A stretch of DNA of 64,000 nucleotides, from positions 91,326,001-91,390,000 of the forward strand of contig OZ231126.1 of assembly GCA_965153355.1 (NCBI GenBank). The letters run 5' to 3'. Each line of letters opens with the position of its first letter. Position 1 is the stretch's first letter. The notes below the pieces were generated by a model that saw only the letters and a list, made by a program, of their open reading frames with translations, made no database searches and was not told the DNA's origin. Position numbers and translations under genes: made by a program. This document shows positions 1 to 12,180 of the stretch, in pieces. This DNA is from Flaccisagitta enflata. Its lineage: Eukaryota > Chaetognatha > Sagittoidea > Aphragmophora.

Positions 1-123
1 ATTTGAACTCTTCCTCGATTACTCCATCTATGCACTTAGACACGTTACAGCGCCCAGTATCAATGATTTCAGAGTGATTGTAAACAAGTTGATTACCATT
101 TGTTCCGTTAATGTAGCATTCAT
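1..123 (-). CDS. Exon 41 (partial): paralogue of exon 39
   Basis: It encodes NECYINGTNGNQLVYNH, then IIDTGRCNVSKCIDG, closely matching exon 39 (same length spacing, same phase 1 start, acceptor TTTTCAG). It is cut by the window edge. It implies that another VWC-mucin-discoidin module follows. Confidence 0.88.
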
Positions 124-1472
124 CTGAAAAGAAGGAGTTGTAGAAATGAATTGATTGTTTATCATATTTGGTCTGTACAACATACAGACTACAGTATAGG
201 TGAATGATAACTTTTAAAGGTAATTCTGGTAGGCATAATGGTAACAGGGTGGGGTTTGCCAGGTCATGAGACTTATCTATTTCTATGAACTGCCCCCATT
301 TACAACAAGCTACCAAATTCATGTGCAGCTGGGCAGGGGTAGTGATAAAAAAAAAACTAACCAAGCAATGCAAAAACCGCCAGTAAACGCTGAAAAGCAG
401 ATGGACTGACAGACAGATGGTCCAACAGATGCACCAATCAACTGACCAATTTTTTTATACAGTATTCATTGACTTTTTTCCAAACTAGAACTGTCCTAGT
501 ATTTGTTTTTAGCCACTTGCTAGGCATCTCTAAAACTCACTTTTTATGTCCATCCACCCATTAGTTGGTCCACCTTAGTTGCTCCATTGGTCCATCTATC
601 TGTTGGTCCATCTATCTGTTGGTCTGTTGGTATGTCTATTACTAATATTGATTTTCTTCATTCTGGCATACATCAGAGTCGACTTTCATATCTTGTGCGA
701 ATATTTGAATTGTCATTTGTACATATCCTCATGTTTGTAAGAAATTTTGTTTGAAAGTCCTGGCACGCACAATTTTGTTCTACCACCTTGGAAATAAGTA
801 TACCAACAACTTCAACTATAGATATCTCCGCTTCTAGAAAAGCTAGAAACTTTTTTAAATAAAGAAATTAATCTTTGTCAAATTATCTCCAGAATGAATG
901 CAACCTGGTTCTTGTAGCTTTAACCATTTAGAAATGGCAAGCAAAAGAATAAAAACATTCCTTTTCAAAAATTCGAAAAAAATTGAGAAAGAAGAAGTTA
1001 ATTTTTACTGACTGTTTCTATTTAAGATATCTTAGCTTCTTGAAAAGCTAGAAACTTTTATAAAAAAGGCAAATCAATCATCATCAAAAAATCTTTAGGA
1101 TGAGTGCAATCTGGTGATTGTACCTTTGATCGTTTAGAAGTTATAAGCAAAACAATATACCTATATCCAGAATGATTGGTTCAGAAGGTTTGTTTAAGAG
1201 GTGTGAAACTGTATTATCCTTAACAAAATAAAAAGCTGTATAGAGTGCATGGAATATGGAAAACTTGAATCATTTGTAAGTTAAAAAACATCATATAAGG
1301 ACCTATCACTTTCAGTATAATGTTTTGAGCAATACTTGGTAAATCAATCAATGAATTGCCTGGATGTCGGTATACTTTTTTTCAAGGTTTAATGAACTTG
1401 TCACTCCTCCAGAAGAAATTTTGCTTTTCAAACATGAACATTTTACTTTTTTTACCTTGTTTATTTTCTTAC
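124..1472. other. Intron between exons 40 and 41
   Basis: No gene is seen. It contains two diverged direct copies of a dispersed repeat (GAAAAGCTAGAAACTTTT with ATGAATGCAACCTGG / ATGAGTGCAATCTGG) near 830-930 and 1020-1150; relatives occur near 47.9-48.2 kb and, inverted, near 15.85 kb. Confidence 0.7.
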
Positions 1473-4400
1473 TTGGAGGAAGTGTTGTAGTAGGACTGAA
1501 TGTTGGAGGAGCAGTTGTTATAGGTGGGCATTGAGAACAACATCCAAGGATATCAATGTTAACATTTACTTTAGATCCAGTTACAATGTTTCTAAGTTGA
1601 ATCCTTTTCAATGAGACAATCTTATTGTTAGGAAAATATACTGAGCCATCATCTCCTGAAAAAACAATGGGTTTTCCTGAAACTTCAGACCGAACTGGAA
1701 TGAATTTTGAATTCTTCCCAACCTTTTTTGTGAATAGCTCAAATGTTTTGATGCCCTTCAAGTATAATCCTGATATCTTTGTCCGTTTCTGCAGATTTAT
1801 GTCTACCATTTTGATGTTTTCATCTGGTATGAATGTTAAGTGACCAGTTTTGCGGTTGATTGTGAAAGGAATGTTTCCACCACCACTGGATACAATTTTC
1901 AAATCTGCCTGGGCAATGCAACAAGATTGTTTGCAAACTTGAGTTTGCGTTGTAGGAGAAGGTGTTGTTGAATATTTACTGGGAGTGGCTGCTGTTGTTG
2001 AAGGTTGTTCAGTGTTTGGACTAGTGGTAGAGTAAATCTTGCTGACTGTGGGGGCAGTGGTTCCAGTCACCTCTACAGTGGTTGGTTTGGGGGTTATACG
2101 GGTCTCTGAACTAATAGAGGGAGAAACCACTGTTGTTTTTCCTGTGGTTGATGGATACTTTTTTGTTGTAGCTGCAGAGGTTTGAGAAGGTCCAGTAGAA
2201 GTAGGTCCAGGAGGAGCTTCTGAAGGACTTACTGTTTTAGAACTACTGGTACTAATTACTTTAGGTGTTTGGGAAGATATGACTGTAATCTCAGGTGTGA
2301 CAGTGGAGGATCCTGATACCGTTGTTTCTGGTATGCCTGTTGTACTCATAACAGTTGTTTCACATCCTTGAAGCTCAATACAAAAGCCTTTCTTTGATTC
2401 AGATGCAAACTTTTTTGGTGTGATTCTGATATACCGTGCAGAAACGTGAGATCCTGGCAAAAAGAAAACCTTATTTTGATGGGCAGAATTCCCCTGGAGA
2501 GAATAAGAAAGTCCTGTATTGGGATCGCTATAATCCTGGAATGGAGTATTTTCACTTAACTTGTAAGATAGCTCGAATAATTCCATATTGGAACCTGCAT
2601 TTGTGGCAATCTTGTAACCAGAAATGGATTTCTCCTCACCAAGATCAATGATGTATGGTTGATTTGGACCATTAGTAGAACAAGAAATGGGCATAACTGG
2701 GTGGTCACAAGACGGTGTGGTAGTGTGATATTTTGGTGAAGTCGTTGTTTTGATGCTAGGAACTGAAGTAGAGTAGCTTTCACTAATGGAAAAGCTGGGT
2801 GTTCCTGTTTGCTTAGATGAAAGAGCTGATGAGGCAGTAGTTTTGGTTGGCCCCTCAGTGCTTGCTGTTGGAACAACAGAGGTCTTTGAAGTGGAGGAAA
2901 TTTCTGTTGTTCCAACTGATGTTTGAAGGCTAGTGGTAGGAATTTTCTCTGTTGTAGATATGGATGGTTGAGGTGGACCAGTAGAAACAGTTGTTTTTGA
3001 AGGGCTTACTGTTTCTGAAGTAGTAGTAGTAGTAGTTTTCTCTCTAGTAGTCACTGATGGTTGAGGTGGACCAGTAGAAACAGATGTTTTTGAAGGACTT
3101 ACAGTCTCTGAAGTAGTAGAAGTAGTAGAAGTTGTTTTCTCTGGTGTAGTAACTGATGGTTGAGGTGGACCAGTAGAAACTTTTTTCGAAGGACTTACTG
3201 TAGCAGAAGTAGTTATCGTTGTTATGGATGTTTCAGGTGATTCACTAGGTAACCTGGGTGTACTTGTGGTCACAGAGGGAGATCCTGATACAGTTGCTTT
3301 TGTAGTAGAGAGCATATTGGTGGTTACTGAAACTTCGGGTGCCTCTGTTGTGCTTAAGATAGTTGTTTCACATCCTAGTAGCTCAATACAAAATCCTTTT
3401 CTCAAGTTGGATGCAAACTGTTTTGGTGTTATTCTGATATACCTTGCAGTTATGTGTAGGCCTGGCAGAGAGAACTCCTCTACATTGGCTGAATTTCCCT
3501 GCAGTTGGTAAGGTGATCCATTCAGAGGATCACTATATCGCTCAAATTGGTTGTTTTTATTTGACTTGTATGCTATCTGAAATGTTTCCACATTTGAACC
3601 CTCATTTCCTGCAATCTTGTAACCAGAAATAGTTTTCTCTTTACCAAGGTCTATATCATATGGTTCATTTATGCCATTTGTTGAACATGAAGTTGGCATT
3701 ACTGGCTGGTCACAAGAGGGCGAAGAGGTTTGATATTTTGGTGAAGTTGTTGTTTGCAGGCTTGGCCCTGTAGTCTCTTTTGTTGCACCACTTGAGGCCA
3801 CTGGAGTGCTGGGTGTACTTTTTTCTGAAGGGGGTGGTGAAGTGGTCAATTTTTTGGGTGTTTGAGTAGAACTGGTCTCAGTCTCAGTTGATGAGACTGT
3901 CTCAGTAGATGGTTGAATCGTAGATTTGACGGATGGACATTCTTTACAGCATCCAAGAACATCAAAAACTACATCTTGCACTGAATCAGATCCTAATCTT
4001 ACGGGACTAATCTTAAGCCATCTGGCTAAAACAGAGTCCATGTCTGGCAAAAATACCTTCCCATTCCTGTTTACATTGAAAGTGTAAGGGTCTCCTGTTA
4101 CATCAGAAACATAAGGTATGAAGGCACTGCCAACAACATCCTTTTTGTATGAGATCTGAAAACTTTTGATTGATGAGGAAACTTGGAATCCAGTTATTTC
4201 TATTGTTTTACTAAAATCGACCTCAATGGCGACATTGCCGCTGTCCTTAGGTGAAACAGCAAACTCAACAAGTTCAGATCCTGGACGGGATGTCCATTCA
4301 ATTGCCCCCTTCTTTTCTGAATTTATCTTCATGTTTGCATGGGCAAGACAACATGACTCAGGACATTTTTGGGGTAATGTGGTAGTTGTCATTGGTGAAA

Positions 4401-4500
4401 CTGAGCTTGTTGGAATGGTTGCTTGAGTGGTTGGAGGATGGATTGGTATGCACTCATAACAGCACATTCTTTCAACATCCTCAGTCAAAATTTCTCCAGC
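1473..4500 (-). CDS. Exon 40: 3-kb mucin exon with four discoidin-like domains
   Basis: The 1,009-codon exon opens with ERMCCYECIP (VWC end) and then carries domains in the order A-B-B-A: type A about 3934-4372 and 1523-1945, type B about 3360-3720 and 2350-2715. Type B has CDQPVMPTSC, IDLGKEKTISGYKIAG, ARYIRITPKQF and GFCIELLGC. Between them lie long Thr/Ser/Pro runs, including a repeated S-P-S-K-T...S-T-G-P-P-Q-P-S motif, likely heavily O-glycosylated. Donor GTAAGA keeps phase with exon 41. Without splicing the frame would run on to a stop at 1348. Confidence 0.9.
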
Positions 4501-5516
4501 CTGGGAGCAAAAGAAAGTTTTATTGTTTCAATGCCTTTTTTGAGAAGAACATTCTCTACACCTGAGTTAACGGTGAATGGATTGACCAACATGTATGAGA
4601 GGGCAGGTGTGGTGATCAATACTCCTGTGCTTTTGGGCAAGAGCATTGATGTAAGAACACCAAAAAGCTAGGTGTTACCTAACAATCAATAGTCAAACCA
4701 ACAGATGGCTGAACCAACCAACAAATGAAGAAGAAATTGATATGACCTACCAAATTTTGCAATAGCCTTAGAAATAACCTATCATCTAACAGGGCCAGAT
4801 ACACAGCTACTCAAGTCACATGCCGGTGGGCAGGGGTCATATGTAAGGTCCCTTCATCATTTGGACAGAAGCAGCAAGGCCCAAGACCGCAAAAACCAAA
4901 AAAAGTAAAATGTGACGGACGTACAGACCAACCAAATGGACCGACAGACCAATATACATACCAACAGACCATCAGATGGATGTATAGATGGTTGGATGGA
5001 CAAATGGATGGACAGATGGACGGATGGATGAATGGATGGACAGACAAACAAACTGACGGACAGACAAATGGATGGACCAACCAAGTGACAGATGGTCCAA
5101 TGGTTAGACAGAAACAACAGTTCTAGTTTTGTGCATGTAGCTCTCATCCACTATTGGAACAGACCACCTTTTAGGGTGTAAGTGTGTCAAAAATTAGATA
5201 TTGTTAGTTTCTAAAAAAATCCACACAGCATTGTTGGTTACAAGTAGGCATTACACCAACTGACAAGGCTGAATAAATGTGCAGGTGGGCTTTGGCAGTA
5301 AAGGAAAGGCTTATCTAGCAATTGCGCAGGGGCAGTGAAGCAAAACGTCACTGCGGATGGACTGACACAAGGGTAGAACATCCAACATAGCAACCTTAAG
5401 ATTTGCCCAGCATGTGACTAAAGAATGTTTCTGTTTGGCGCATTGTTATTTTCTAGGCTGGGTCCAACCAATAGTGATAGACCCCGATCACACACAAAAA
5501 GATGGTACTTTGTTAC

Positions 5517-5686
5517 CTGGCACTCCTTTGATGGATTTGAATCACAGTATATCATGTAAGGATATCTATTTTCATTTTCAAAGACGCCATCAATACATCT
5601 TGACACATTGCAACGTCCCGTTTCAATAATTTCCATGTGGCTGTAGGAATGCTGATTGCCATTTGTGTCATTGTAAAAGCACGCAT
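5517..5686 (-). CDS. Exon 39: small Cys-rich exon between the mucin exons
   Basis: It encodes NACFYNDTNGNQHSYS, METGRC-like IIETGRCNVSRCIDG and YMIYCDSNPSKECQ. No family was recognised with certainty; it resembles VWC-type start modules. Phase 1 to phase 0, so it pairs with the large exon 40. Exon 41 at the window edge is a clear paralogue. Confidence 0.88.
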
Positions 5687-6260
5687 CTGAATGGAATTAA
5701 TGTTTAGTGTAACTGTAAAATGGAATTTTATTCACTGTTTTTAAAAATTGGTAAATGGTAAACCTTTTAGTTCATTATTGCTTTGGCCCATTAAAAAAAA
5801 TCATTATTAATTTTCAGAAATATTATGAGATCTTCAAATTCAGCCCGGTTTGATGGTAAACATTTTGTGGCCATTCATCAGTTTTGCGTATCTGTTTTAA
5901 GAGTCAATGAAAAATATTTAATTTTTGCCACTTAGATATACTGCTGTATGTTGGACAATCATCTATGTATTGATTTAGTGACATTGCTTTCATGGTGAAC
6001 AGTAGTGGGAAAACAGCTTGGGTCCCTCAGATTCTTGTGTGGGTCAGTCTGACTGTCACAAATGTGGATTTTTAAGCTGTTGCCATTCTGCTGAAAATGC
6101 TAGCAGGCTACTTTCTGTTGTCTTTGTCTGTGTATGAGTAATAGTGTGAAACCCCAAAGACATTACTTTAAATTCCAATTTCTGGAGATTTGTATTCTCT
6201 GACTTTCCCAATATTTGTTATCTAAGATCTAATCTATCTTAGCAGCTAGAATTTCCTTAC

Positions 6261-7827
6261 TTGGAGGATAAGTGGGAGTTGGACTAACAGTTGGCATTGT
6301 AGTTGGAATAGGTGGACACTTTTCACAACATCCAAGGACATCAATGTCCACCTCAGATCCACTGCTGCTTACCACCTCTCTTAATTGCAACTTCATTACA
6401 TTTCTTTTGGCTGGAAGAAATACTTCTCCACCTTTGCCGAAAAATGTCATTTGTTTCCCATCTATTTCAGAGCGAACTGGAATGAATTTTGAACCTCTTC
6501 CACCCTTTTTTGTAAAAAGCTTAAATGATTCAATTCCATGAACATTCAATCCTGTTATCTCTGTTCTCTTCAAAAGATCAATTTCAATCAATTTAATGTC
6601 CTCCTTTGGTGCAAAAGTCACTTGACCAGTCTTACTAATAACCGAGTATCTTACATTTCTTCCGGCACTAGTCAAAATTTTCACATCAGCTTGGGCTATG
6701 CAACAGGAAGATTTACAAACTTCAGGTGGGGTGGTTGAAATTGTAGTTTCCGTGGTTGTCAAAGGCTGCTCAGTTTTGGCTGAAGGAGTGCCTGAAGTTG
6801 TCCCTGTCTTCATGCTTGAACTTGAGGATACCTCTGGGGCGCTTGTGGTACTTTGTGGGAATCCTGTAGAAGTCACTCCCGATGACACTTTTGGCGTTTT
6901 GCTGGTACTTGATTCAGGACCTGAGGGGGCAGTTGTTGATGGTAGAGGGGATGAAGCTATTATGGGAGAAGATGGTGATGTAGTTTTTGAAGGGGTAGGA
7001 GTCAATTTCTCTTTTGTGGATACCTCAGAAGTTACAGTTGTGCTTGGTCCTGAGCTTTGTATTTTAGTTTCTGTTGTAGTAACTGGTGAGAAAGCGGTTG
7101 TTGATGTTACACCAGGGGTATGTGGTGCTGAAGATGTGACACCAGGGGTATGTGGTGCTGAAGATGTGACACCAAGAGTTTTAGTTATAGGATTACTAGA
7201 AGTAACTGATTCGGTAGCAGATGTACTTGAATGTGGTAGATTAGTAGTTGTCATAACATCGCATCCAAGAAGTTCAATGCAAAACCCTTCTTCAATAGAT
7301 GAAGCAAATACTAGGGGAATAACCCTTACAAATCTCGCCTTAACATGACTTGGCAGGAAATACTCATTTGAGCTCAATTTTTCTGAAATGCCTTGTAGGT
7401 CAAGAGGAAGTTTGTTCCGTGGGTTCATAAAGATATCAAATTTATCTTTGCTCTCCAGCTTAAAGGCCATATGAAACTTCTGCAAATAAGCAGCCTGATT
7501 GCTAGCAATCTTATAGCCTGAAACGATTTTTTCTTCCCCAAGGCTGATATCATAAGGCTCATTTGGACCATTTGCTGAACAGGAAATTGGAAGCAGAGGC
7601 TGATTACATGAAGTATAAGTGGTTGAAGTTGCAACTTCAGTTGTCGTTGACAACATAGTTGTTGAGGTCGCTGAAGGAGTTGATTCCTTTGATGTGATAG
7701 CCGTTGTCGTTGGCATTGTGTTGCTCGTTGTGGAGGTTCTCATTGTTTCAACGCATTCACAGCATTTAGTACTTCCTATGTGATGCATTAAAGTTTGACC
7801 ACTTGGACATGTCTTGATGGTACATAT
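6261..7827 (-). CDS. Exon 38: VWC end, mucin stretches and two discoidin-like domains
   Basis: The 522-codon exon starts with CTIKTCPSGQ and KCCECVE (VWC end). Thr/Ser-rich stretches then alternate with two globular domains. Type B (about 7257-7615) has a CNQPLLPISC start, ISLGEEKIVSGYKIA, AFKLES, and VKARFVRVIPL closed by EGFCIELLGC, a clear F5/8C (discoidin) signature. Type A (about 6310-6725) starts SCCIAQADVKI and ends DVLGCCEKCPP with a weaker F5/8C pattern. Mucin repeats include a T-P-G-V-T-S-S-A-P-H duplication. Phase 0 to phase 1, donor GTAAGG. Confidence 0.88.
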
Positions 7828-8332
7828 CTGAAAGATGAAAGATAAGCGCTATAATCTGTGAGACAAGCTCAATATGAATAGTCCATCAAACAAAAGATGG
7901 AACCATGGCTGTAACACCTGTTGAACAATTAACCGGAAAAATTTAGCATAAAAAAAAACATAATAACCATACTTCTAGTGGGCTAGTGTGATGAAATTTT
8001 AACTGAAATAGGTATTGAGACTCTTTGGTTAAAATTTTATCTCACTTGAACAACTTTTAGTATATGCTTTCCAAGCTTTTCATGCTGCAGTGTTTTCAGC
8101 CTGATTGATCAACAGGTGTTATGAATCTTTGTTAGGAATCATACTGATTGCCTTGGTTGACCATAGCACACTTATAACTTTGAAAAAAGATTCCATAGGT
8201 TACACATGTCCATTACTTGTTAAAGCAGCAATTTAGGCATTTTCAGTCTCCTTATCAACTCATCCAATGAATTCATATTAGTCCACCTACCTTTCTGGTT
8301 CAAGAAATATCTGTTGTACCACGCGGATAAAA

Positions 8333-8550
8333 ACAAGGCCGGATACACGGCTACCGAAGTTGCGTGTGGGTGGGCAGGGGCCATATTTGAGGTCACCAGA
8401 TAATTTGGGCAGTAGCAGTGAGGTCAAAGAAATAAAATCATAAAAAAAAGTAAGATGTGACCGACTGACTAACCGACCAACCAACCCACCGACGGACAAA
8501 GCGGGTGGTAGAGTCGCGTGCACGCTACTAAAAAGACACACTTCTGAACA
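8333..8550. repeat. Interspersed repeat AAGGCCGGATACACGGC ... GTCGCGTGCACGC (best copy)
   Basis: A dispersed repeat that begins AACAAGGCCGGATACACGGC and ends, after a run of GACCGACC/GACGGAC units, in AGAGTCGCGTGCACGC and ACTAAAAA. Partial or inverted relatives are visible near 4792-5130, 9330-9425, 12902-13140, 18743-18870, 34809-34995, 38811-38930, 43430-43510, 48895-48965, 52455-52535 and 58690-58770. The GTCGCGTGC...GCACGCGAC ends are palindromic. Confidence 0.65.
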
Positions 8551-8671
8551 GGCGTTCATATTATGGGGGCGTGGGGCGCATTGCGCCTCAGAAGGAGAAG
8601 AAGCTTGTCAGAAAAATAGGAGAGGAAAAGAAAAGGGGAAAAAGGATGAAATGGAAGAAGGGAGAGAATAA

Positions 8672-8680
<9 letters not shown>

Positions 8681-8733
<53 letters not shown>

Positions 8734-8775
8734 CTCCTTCTTCTCCTTCTTCTTCTTCTCCTTCTTCTCCCTCCC
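8681..8775. repeat. (GA)n followed by (TTC)n
   Basis: GA 8681-8730, then a C/T-rich TTC stretch, so purine and pyrimidine runs are inverted neighbours. Confidence 0.93.
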
Positions 8776-8817
8776 CCCACCCCCCGGCCCAAATCCTAGT
8801 CTCGAGACCCAAATCCT

Positions 8818-9234
8818 AGCTTTGAGGCTCAAATCCCCGCTTTGAAGCTCAAATCCCAGCCTCGAGGCTTAAACCTCAGTCTCCAGGCTAAAATCCCAGC
8901 CTCAAGGCTCAAATCCCAGCCCTGAGGCTCAAATCCCAGTCTCATGGCACAAATCCCAGCCTTGAAGCTCAAATCCCAGCCTCGAAGCTTAAATCCCAGC
9001 TTTGAAACTCAAATCCCAGCCTTGAAGCTCAAATCCCACCAATAAAGCTCAAATCCCAGCCTCAAAGCTCAAACCTCAGCCTCGAAGCTGAAATCCCAGC
9101 CTCGAAGCTCAAATCCCAGCCTCAAGGCCCTAATCCAAGCCTCAAGGCCCCAATTGCAGGCTCCAAGCTCTTATTCCATCCTTGAGGTCCGAATAAAAAC
9201 AGCATAGGTCATTGGCCCCCTCGGGGCCGCTGCC
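8818..9234. repeat. About 20-bp minisatellite (AAATCCCAGCCTCGAAGCTC) with one GGGCAGCGGCC-type end
   Basis: Some twenty diverged copies of the unit run from 8818 to about 9200, followed by GGTCATTGGCCCCCTCGGGG and CCGCTGCCC, a single right end of the GC-rich TIR family. The left end is not visible. Confidence 0.75.
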
Positions 9235-10033
9235 CCTCTAACCACCTCAGACCCACAAATACTCACATAGGGGCAACAGGTAACGCTGACCATCTAACGC
9301 TTTTGCGACTATTTACTTTTTTGGCGTTTTTGATCTTTTTGAGCATACGCCTCCTGCCCAGATGCCCTAGTGACCTCCAGCACTGCTTCTGCCCACCTGC
9401 ACACGAGTCGTGTATCCGGCCTTGTTTGTTTAGAAATGGCATTAGTTTGAATGGAAACATTGCCTATTTCAATTTTGCAATCCTTATATCACAAGTTACA
9501 AGCGGTCACAATATTGTTGCGAACGGGTGGGCATAGAACACATATCCATACCTTTTCCTCATCCTATGCCCAACAACACATAGACAATTATGACTACAGC
9601 AGTATGAACGCGCATTTTCTCACGTTTAAACTCGATCATAATGGACAGATGGACGGATGGACCGATCGACCAACCGACGGTCAAAGCCTCCTCTAGAGTT
9701 GCAAGTTTGCAACTGAAAAGTGCATTTCAGCAAATTAGTGCTCCTCTTTGCAGGGCTCTAGCTTCTAAACTGTTTGAGATACATACCTAGGATTGGTTTA
9801 GATAGAAAGATTTTTTGAAAAACCTTAAATAAGTCTTTTTTTTTTTAATTATTTAAAATTGTTTTTTTGTAACAGTTTTTTAAGCAGGTGCGTCTTTTTT
9901 TTATCCATATGGGAATTTGTCTATTGATACACTTCCTCGTCTATTTCGTCGTAACATCGAAGTTTTACTCAATGACTTGAATTCAAGTTGTATATATTTC
10001 GTTTTCCCCATCGTAAACAACGGTGTAACATAC

Positions 10034-10272
10034 CTTCTCGCACTGAAGTGTGCCATTCGCGCAAAGACACTCTGTGCATTCTCCAACTTTGGCTTCCACA
10101 CCATGGTTTAGTTTGGTTCCGTTAGTGAACTCACAATCACAACCTTCCATTACTGTCCCATCTTGACATACATCTTTGTAAGCGAGGTCACATTTCTTTG
10201 AGTTGTGAAAGCAAGCATTGCAATTGTCACATGATGTCGAGTTTGTTGGGCAACAACTTTTTGGAGTCGTTC
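10034..10272 (-). CDS. Exon 37: Cys-rich exon and start of VWC domain
   Basis: It encodes KSCCPTNSTSCDNCNAC, KKCDLAYKDVCQDG, EGCDCEFTNGTKL, then VGECTECLCANGTLQCEK, the first half of a VWC domain that continues in exon 38. Phase 1 to phase 0, acceptor CATAAG, donor GTATGT. Confidence 0.87.
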
Positions 10273-10572
10273 CTTATGGAGGTAAAAATCATTTGAAGGA
10301 AGCGTGAATACACCTAGATGTGCCTTTACGATTTTATCTGTTTTTGGTCGCGGACTTGCTACTCAGGTTTAATCTGTCCATCCATCCATCCATTTCTCCA
10401 TCTGTCCTGTCCAATCATTCGTCTGTCTACCCATCAATCCGTTTGTTATCACTAATTGCTGATTAAAATTGCAAAACTGATCTCTATCGTGAATTGTGAT
10501 CTAGATAAAACGATCATGCAATGACAGTAATTCATGTTCAACATGAGAAACATATTTCCAAAGGTTGCTCAC

Positions 10573-10743
10573 CTGTTGGTACCGGTGTTGTGCTTATCTC
10601 ACAATAAGGTTCCGGAACACATTTACAGCAGGCATCTTTTGGTTTATACAGTCTGTAGCATGGTTTGCAAGAATGAATGGCGCATTTTTCGCATTCCTTA
10701 GTACAATTTTCCGTAAAACGACATGTTTCATCACACTGTTCGC
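10573..10743 (-). CDS. Exon 36: Cys-rich exon
   Basis: It encodes EQCDETCRFTENCTKEC, KCAIHSCKPCYRLY, DACCKCVPEPYCE, and ends in a short Thr/Pro tail. Fourteen cysteines in 57 residues; the A-C-C-K-C-V ending is VWC-like. Phase 1-1, acceptor CCTCAG, donor GTGAGC. Confidence 0.87.
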
Positions 10744-10840
10744 CTGAGGAAAAGGAAAAGGCACAAATGTATTGTCCTAAACCTCTCGAGACCCTCTTTA
10801 AACATATTTCATATTTTGGTTTTCTAGCTCATTATCTTAC

Positions 10841-11077
10841 CCTTTTCAATGATAGGAACGCCGGGTTTATGATCACCACATTTGCATTGATCTGGATCAA
10901 CACAAACTCCTGCGTTGTTTTTGACCTTCCCATTGGGACATCCACAGCACAATCCATGTTCATCAGGATCTACTACTTCTATTGGAGGACATCCATTTCC
11001 ATGCAGAATATGTTCGCATGTGACATTGGCACGACAGTATGTTACCACCTCGTCAGGTTTGCACCTGAATCCACCCA
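10841..11077 (-). CDS. Exon 35: VWC/TIL-like Cys-rich exon
   Basis: It encodes GGFRCKPDEVVTYC, NVTCEHILHGNGCPP, HGLCCGCPNGKV and GVCVDPDQCKCGD. The CC-x-C and C-V-x-P-x-Q-C-x-C motifs recall VWC and TIL tails. Contains an N-V-T sequon. Phase 1-1, acceptor TCTTTCAG, donor GTAAGA. Confidence 0.87.
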
Positions 11078-11300
11078 CTGAAAGAAAATATATGCACGCC
11101 AATTGGACGAAATACCGTTATTGCAACTTTCTTTTTTGATTATGTTGAACCTAGCTCTTTTCTGTAGATTCATTTGTGTTAAGAAGAAAGTTGTATACTA
11201 GACAGCATGTAGTTATTTGATCCTCTAATTCTAACCGATCTAGAGATGGTATTAAAAAATCAATCATTTTTTCAAGGGTTGGACTGAACTAACCACTTAC

Positions 11301-11909
11301 TTGTTGTTGTAAAAAATGGATAGAGTGTTGATAACTCAGGACCTAATGGTCCCAGAGTACTGAGCTCTCCTGGTCCAAATGAGGATGGTCCCCAACTGTA
11401 GGGAGAAAACGTGGATATTTCTGGGCCAAATGGTCCTTGAGTGGAATACCCAGTAACAAAAGGTTCCATTGTAGAATAGGCTTGCCCAAATGTTGATCCA
11501 TATTCATTTGGTGCTCCTGTTGTAAATCCTGGCCCACGAGAAGAAACACCTGGTCTAAATGGACCTTCTGTTGAAAGTCCTGGTAAAATGGGTCCTTCAG
11601 TAGAAGATCCTGGTCCACGTGTTGAAGCACCTGGTCCATTAGGTCCACCTGTTGAGGCTCCCTCTCCTGGAGTAGAAGCTCCTGGAAAAATGGGCCCTTC
11701 TGTAGAAAACCCTGGTCCAAAAGGTGTTCCAGTTACTTTTCCTTCATTGGGACCTTCTGTAGATCCACCGGGTCCAAATGGTACTTTGGTTGAGAATCTA
11801 TTCCATAAAGTAGAGAGCCCCGGTTTATTTGGTCCCTCTGTTGAAAACCCAGGCTTATTTGGTCCTTCTGTGCCAGCAGGCCCTCCTGATGTTGCTCCAG
11901 CACCAGGCC
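11301..11909 (-). CDS. Exon 34: Gly/Pro/Ser/Thr-rich repeat exon
   Basis: A 609-bp exon made almost wholly of short degenerate repeats of the type S-T-E-G-P-x-x-P-G and S-T-x-G-P-F-G-P, without cysteine. Starts phase 1 after TTGCTAG, ends phase 1 at GTAAGT after a T-T-T run. With exon 33 it forms a roughly 400-residue collagen-poor but Gly/Pro-rich spacer of unknown function. Confidence 0.85.
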
Positions 11910-11980
11910 CTAGCAATTAAGAATAATAGAGTTTATTAGTGTTTTAAAGATTAGGCGTCTTTAATAAGTGTCATCTTTCA

Positions 11981-12103
<123 letters not shown>

Positions 12104-12180
12104 ATATACACACAGACTGACAGACAGGTTTGCAGAAACAGAGCATTAGAGGTGCATTAGAGATCCTGACACCAACTCAC

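Noticed and set aside
1348-1472. C-terminal extension of exon 40 to a stop at 1348
   Set aside because: A GTAAGA donor at 1472 keeps phase with exon 41, and exon 38 uses the same P-P-S donor context, so splicing is more likely. An alternative short terminus by intron retention cannot be excluded.
6698-7348. Plus-strand ORF of 216 codons
   Set aside because: Antisense shadow of the Thr/Ser-rich exon 38; its Val/Gly-rich composition is what reversed Thr/Ser codons give.
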